Below, piece after piece: positions 7,031 through 9,675 of a stretch of 9,675 nt of DNA. This DNA is from an uncultured Bacteroidota bacterium. Its GTDB lineage: Bacteria; Bacteroidota; Bacteroidia; Chitinophagales; Saprospiraceae. Each line of letters opens with the position of its first letter. Position 1 is the stretch's first letter. The position numbers and the translations under genes were made by a program. The notes under the pieces were generated by a model. The model ran no database searches, was not told the origin of the DNA, and saw only the letters and a list, made by a program, of their open reading frames with translations. The stretch is from NCBI GenBank assembly GCA_937926185.1, contig CALEYM010000066.1:1-9675 (forward strand). The letters are read 5' to 3'.

Positions 7031-8014
7031 TTAATTTCCATCCTGGTTTTTAATTGCCTGCTCCCGCTCCATCCGCCTCAAATTCCGCAAAACAGCAATT
7101 CCGGCATTCACTTCGAAGCCGATCAGCAGGATCATGCAGTTCAGTTGCAGCCAGATCATCAGTACGATGAGCGTGCCGATAGAGCCGTATATTTTGTTGT
7201 AGCTGCCGAAATTATCCACGTAAAAAGAAAAACCCCAGGAAATGACAATGGACAAAAAGGTGGCCAGCAGCGCTCCCGGGTTAAAAAAGGGAATCCGGAT
7301 ATGGGTGGCGGCGCCATACCGGTAAATGGTGGAAAAGCCCGTGTAAAACAAAACGATCACCACCACCCATCGAAAGGTAAAAAACGTCACCCGGGTAATC
7401 AGGTCGGCCTTGATGTATTGAAACACAAAGCCGAGGATCGTGTTGCCGAGGATGACAAAAATGACGGCGCCCACCAGCACCAGCCCGACCAAAAAAGTCA
7501 GTTGGATACTGATCAGTCGTTTTTCAAAACCCGAGCGGCGCCGGAACGTGTGTTCATGTTCTTTTTCAAACCCGGCCATCATCGACAACATGCCGTTTGA
7601 CGCGAACCAGATCGCCAGGAAAAAACCGAACGACAACAGGTCGCCGCGTTGCCGGGTGGCGATGTCCTGTATGGTTTTGAAGATCATATTGCCGGCGGAG
7701 CCAGGCATTACCTCGTGAATCGCCTCGCGCAACACATCGTCGAACGTCGCGTAAAGCGGCGTGTAAGCCAACAGGGTAAACAATACGATGATGGATGGAA
7801 ATATGGCCAGGAAGAAGTCCCACGCCATGCTGTTAGCCCGCGTCAAAATCCGGTCGTCCTGCGTTTCTCGCCGGATAAAAACGATCAGGTTGTACAGCGG
7901 TATCCGCTTCAACCCCGGCAGAGAATGTGTTTTTGACCACGTTACCATCCAGGTCAACAGCGGATGGTGCGTGAAATAATGCGTAACGCGGGCGATATAT
8001 TGGGCGGGTTTCAT
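7031..8014 (-). CDS. YihY/virulence factor BrkB family membrane protein
   Basis: A 327-residue integral inner-membrane protein with six predicted helices, roughly 67-88, 125-148, 168-195, 208-232, 246-268 and 276-303, matching the YihY/BrkB (formerly 'ribonuclease BN') topology. Family features are the DxxxxRANSMAWDFFLAIFP segment before and into helix 1 (54-73), FNPGA (244-248) and YGSIGTLIVLMIWL (276-289) followed by GFEVNAGI (299-306). The function of the family is unsettled; older RNase claims belong to an unrelated protein. The start at 8014 leaves about 65 cytosolic residues before the first helix, which is normal. Only 6 bp separate the start from a 174-bp inverted-repeat element, so the transcript either comes from the upstream thioesterase gene through that element or starts inside it. 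Confidence 0.9.
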   Translation of the reverse strand: MKPAQYIARVTHYFTHHPLLTWMVTWSKTHSLPGLKRIPLYNLIVFIRRETQDDRILTRANSMAWDFFLAIFPSIIVLFTLLAYTPLYATFDDVLREAIHEVMPGSAGNMIFKTIQDIATRQRGDLLSFGFFLAIWFASNGMLSMMAGFEKEHEHTFRRRSGFEKRLISIQLTFLVGLVLVGAVIFVILGNTILGFVFQYIKADLITRVTFFTFRWVVVIVLFYTGFSTIYRYGAATHIRIPFFNPGALLATFLSIVISWGFSFYVDNFGSYNKIYGSIGTLIVLMIWLQLNCMILLIGFEVNAGIAVLRNLRRMEREQAIKNQDGN

Positions 8015-8020
8015 TTTTTT

Positions 8021-8194
8021 AGGTTAGCGGGTTTACGGGTTGCGGGTTAGCGGGTTGCGCGAAAGGGGGAACAAAGTATTGATTAACAAAGTATTGAATA
8101 ACTACTGGGTATTGAGCGTGATGTGGCGCGGCTTCTGAATTAGAACCCGCAACCCGCCAACCCGTTAACCCGCCAACCCGCAACCCGTCAACCT
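8021..8194. repeat. Inverted-repeat element, copy A, of GGGTTRRC units
   Basis: The left arm (8021-8060) is a run of 7-8-bp units: GGGTTTAC, GGGTTGC, GGGTTAGC and similar. The right arm (8144-8194) is the same family in reverse complement (AACCCGC, AACCCGCC, AACCCGTT). The ends are AGGTT and AACCT. The arms enclose about 80 bp that include two 13-bp direct repeats. The element exactly fills the space from 6 bp before the yihY start to the base before the thioesterase stop codon (8195). A second, shorter copy lies at 8608-8711. RNA from either strand could fold into a long imperfect hairpin. No transposase is present, so a non-autonomous or slippage-derived repeat is inferred. Confidence 0.8.
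8070..8097. repeat. Two 13-bp direct repeats inside copy A
   Basis: AACAAAGTATTGA occurs at 8070-8082 and again at 8085-8097, separated by 2 bp. A related ACAAGGTATTGAATAAC lies in the centre of the second element near 8649-8665, so the motif belongs to the element core rather than to the flanking DNA. Confidence 0.8.
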
Positions 8195-8602
8195 TTAAAA
8201 GAATGGTCTCAATTTTTCTAATAAATGCTCCGGGGCGGGGACCACTTTTTTGGTAGCCGCCGCAAAAAAACACAAGCGCACGGTTCCGGCGTTGATCAAT
8301 TTGCGTTTTTCGTTAAAAATCTCGCAGTGAAACGTGATGTATTCGTCCGGCAACCTGCGGATTTCCGTGTGCACGGTCAGCAGGTCGTCGTAATAAGCCG
8401 GGCGTACGAAACGCATTTCCAGGCTCACTACGGGAAGCCAGATGCCGTAGTTGTCTTCCAACTCTTTGTAGGTCAGTCCCAACGAACGGATCGTTTCCAC
8501 CCGGCCCACTTCGAAATATTCCGCGTAGCGGCCGTAATACAGATAACCCATCTGGTCGGTTTCGCCGTAGCGCACTCTGAGTTGCGTGTCGTGACTATAC
8601 AT
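8195..8602 (-). CDS. YbgC-like hotdog acyl-CoA thioesterase
   Basis: I use the ATG at 8602, giving 135 residues, since the upstream in-frame ATG at 8650 would make the N-terminus (RNPQPVNPLTS) out of repeat DNA. The protein is a single hotdog domain of the 4-hydroxybenzoyl-CoA thioesterase/YbgC group, cytosolic, and hydrolyses short or aromatic acyl-CoA thioesters. The family opening is RVRYGETDQMGYLYYGRYAE (9-28), with the conserved D16 as the likely catalytic acid, followed by YFEVGR (29-34). FVRPAYYDDLLTVHTEI (65-81) and the C-terminal strand AGTVRLCFFA (105-114) complete the fold. YbgC in proteobacteria sits with tol-pal genes; here it does not, so a link to the cell envelope cannot be claimed. 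It is flanked on both sides by copies of the GGGTTRRC inverted-repeat element and is divergent from terC. It could be co-transcribed with yihY. Confidence 0.9.
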   Translation of the reverse strand: MYSHDTQLRVRYGETDQMGYLYYGRYAEYFEVGRVETIRSLGLTYKELEDNYGIWLPVVSLEMRFVRPAYYDDLLTVHTEIRRLPDEYITFHCEIFNEKRKLINAGTVRLCFFAAATKKVVPAPEHLLEKLRPFF

Positions 8603-8607
8603 AAAGG

Positions 8608-8711
8608 AGGTTAACGGGTTGACGGGTTGCGGGTTGCGCGACGGGGGCACAAGGTATTGAATAACCCGCTAACCCGCAACCCGCAACCCGCTAACCTGCA
8701 ACCCGCTAACC
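8608..8711. repeat. Inverted-repeat element, copy B, of GGGTTRRC units
   Basis: This 104-bp copy starts AGGTTAACGGGTTGACGGG and ends AACCCGCTAACC. Its centre (GGGTTGCGCGA, then GGGG, then ACAAGGTATTGAATAAC) aligns in the same orientation with copy A at 8051-8103 (GGGTTGCGCGA, GGGG, ACAAAGTATTGA). In both copies the right end is followed by T/ATTAAAAG. It occupies most of the divergent gap between the thioesterase start (8602) and the terC start, so it may lie in or beside both promoters. Confidence 0.8.
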
Positions 8712-8762
8712 ATTAAAAGTTTGTATCATTGCGCCCGGAATTTTAAACATACCGTTACATCC

Positions 8763-9614
8763 ATGTTCTTGCTAGCCATGCCGGATTTCACTTCCGGCGA
8801 AGTTTGGATCAGTCTGCTTACCCTGACTTTCCTGGAGATTGTACTCGGGGTAGACAACATCATCTTTTTGTCGATCATTTCCTCAAAATTACCGCCGGAA
8901 GATCAGCCCAGGGCCAGAAACATCGGTCTGACGCTGGCCATGGCCCTGCGCATCGTGTTGCTGTTCGGTATCGTTTGGATCATCGGCATGAAAGCGCCTT
9001 TGTTCAGTATCGATTTGCCCGGCATACACGGCGATGTAACCGGACAGGGCCTGATCCTGTTTCTGGGCGGCATCTTTTTGCTGTACAAAGCCACCACGGA
9101 AATTCACCACAAACTGGAAAGCCCGGCTGCGACCGACGACCCGAAAGTGGGGAAGGGCAAAGCGGCGCTCAATGCCGTTATCCTGCAAATAGCCCTGATC
9201 AACATCGTCTTTTCCTTCGACTCCATCCTTACCGCCGTCGGTATAGCCAAAGACGTGCTGGTGATGATCATCGCGGTAGTAGCCTCGGTAGTGGTAATGA
9301 TGTTGTTTTCCGGTTCGGTCAGCCGGTTTGTGAACAATCACCCGACAGTACAGATGCTGGGCCTGGCTTTTCTTATCCTGATCGGCTTTTCGCTGATCGC
9401 CGAGGCCGCCCACCTGGGACATTTTATCGAAGGCGCCGTACCCAAAGGATACCTGTATTTTGCCATTTTCTTCTCGCTTTTTGTGGAAATGCTCAATATT
9501 CGCATGCGAAAAACCCAGAAACCCGTACAGTTGCACGGCTATGCCGAAACTGCCCTTAAACAAGGCCTGCTGGACGATAATTTGCTGGATAATTCCTCCA
9601 AACCCTCCAAATAA
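8763..9614 (+). CDS. TerC family integral membrane protein
   Basis: From the ATG at 8763 it is 283 residues; the ATG at 8778 (MPDFTSGEVW) is nearly as likely, and a TTG at 8721 is unlikely because it adds a polar tail outside the family pattern. TerC/Alx-type proteins are inner-membrane proteins linked to metal (often manganese) export and tellurite resistance. About seven hydrophobic helices are visible. The two family hallmarks are FLEIVLGVDNIIFLSI (23-38) with E25, D31 and N32, and INIVFSFDSILTAVG (146-160) with D153, positions proposed to handle the ion. VEMLNIRMRK (241-250) ends the last helix. The final residues (SKPSK) are encoded by degenerate copies of the 9-bp repeat that continues past the stop. 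No Shine-Dalgarno is seen and no ter operon neighbours are present, so a general metal-homeostasis role is more likely than tellurite resistance. Confidence 0.93.
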   Translation: MFLLAMPDFTSGEVWISLLTLTFLEIVLGVDNIIFLSIISSKLPPEDQPRARNIGLTLAMALRIVLLFGIVWIIGMKAPLFSIDLPGIHGDVTGQGLILFLGGIFLLYKATTEIHHKLESPAATDDPKVGKGKAALNAVILQIALINIVFSFDSILTAVGIAKDVLVMIIAVVASVVVMMLFSGSVSRFVNNHPTVQMLGLAFLILIGFSLIAEAAHLGHFIEGAVPKGYLYFAIFFSLFVEMLNIRMRKTQKPVQLHGYAETALKQGLLDDNLLDNSSKPSK

Positions 9615-9675
9615 TTCCCGCCTCTAAACCCTCTAAACCTCATAAACCCTCTAAACCTCATAAACCCTCTAAACC
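9595..9675. repeat. 9-bp tandem repeat array after terC, running off the edge
   Basis: From 9621 every 9 bp is a unit: CCTCTAAAC, CCTCTAAAC, CTCATAAAC, CCTCTAAAC, CTCATAAAC, CCTCTAAAC. This gives partly an 18-bp higher-order period. Two degenerate units, CCTCCAAAC (9595-9603) and CCTCCAAAT (9604-9612), lie before it inside the terC coding end, separated by an 8-bp break that holds the rest of the stop codon. The array is cut by the window edge, so its full length is unknown. Confidence 0.85.

Noticed and set aside
8019..8273. An 84-codon minus-strand frame over element copy A
   Set aside because: Much of it is translated repeat units, and the rest overlaps the 3' end of the thioesterase gene in another frame.
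8604..8610. AAAGGAGG on the plus strand as a Shine-Dalgarno
   Set aside because: No plus-strand start codon with a real gene follows it; it lies at the edge of the repeat element.
8603..8650. Longer thioesterase start at 8650
   Set aside because: The extra residues are translated repeat-element DNA; the hotdog domain begins at the ATG at 8602.
8021..8711. CRISPR array or telomere interpretation of the G-rich repeats
   Set aside because: Units are 7-8 bp with no spacers of regular length and appear in inverted pairs between ordinary chromosomal genes, so neither interpretation fits.
8721..8762. TTG start for terC
   Set aside because: It adds a 14-residue polar extension (MYHCARNFKH and on) not expected before the first helix; ATG codons at 8763 and 8778 fit better.

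Overview
The window looks like chromosomal DNA of a moderately GC-rich member of the Bacteroidota, most likely Saprospiraceae/Lewinellaceae-like. The best clues are a large secreted protein with a Por-secretion (type IX, T9SS) C-terminal sorting domain behind dockerin-like and cohesin-like modules, the near absence of Shine-Dalgarno sequences, and two TAnnTTTG-type -7 boxes. The taxonomic placement is inference. I see no phage, IS transposase, CRISPR array, tRNA or rRNA.

Layout. (1) Positions 1-1283, plus strand: a small two-helix membrane protein, open to the left edge of the window, followed 18 bp later by a zinc-free MDR-family NAD(P)H oxidoreductase. (2) Positions 1308-3236, minus strand and convergent: a ~642-residue T9SS cargo protein. 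(3) Positions 3237-3552: a gene-free stretch holding the probable promoter of the cargo gene and a 56-bp near-perfect palindrome. (4) Positions 3553-5334, minus strand: a LeuT-like NSS sodium symporter with an easily missed 47-residue MetS-type small subunit directly downstream. (5) Positions 5437-6939, minus strand: a MoxR/Mg-chelatase-like AAA+ ATPase with its own likely promoter and no VWA partner beside it. (6) Positions 7031-8602, minus strand: a YihY/BrkB-family membrane protein and, upstream of it, a YbgC-like hotdog acyl-CoA thioesterase. (7) Positions 8763-9614, plus strand: a TerC-family membrane protein.

The most unusual content is non-coding. Two copies of an inverted-repeat element built from 7-8-bp GGGTTRRC/GGGTTGC units flank the thioesterase gene (8021-8194 and 8608-8711). 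A separate 9-bp repeat array (CCTCTAAAC / CTCATAAAC) follows terC, runs off the right edge, and has degenerate units that reach into the last codons of terC.

The genes look like ordinary housekeeping and transport functions rather than one new system. The clearest functional pair is the NSS transporter with its small subunit; the thioesterase and yihY may share a transcript. I do not see convincing evidence for a wholly new multi-gene system. The best leads are the repeat families, the palindrome, and the LeuT-like transporter paired with a MetS-like peptide.
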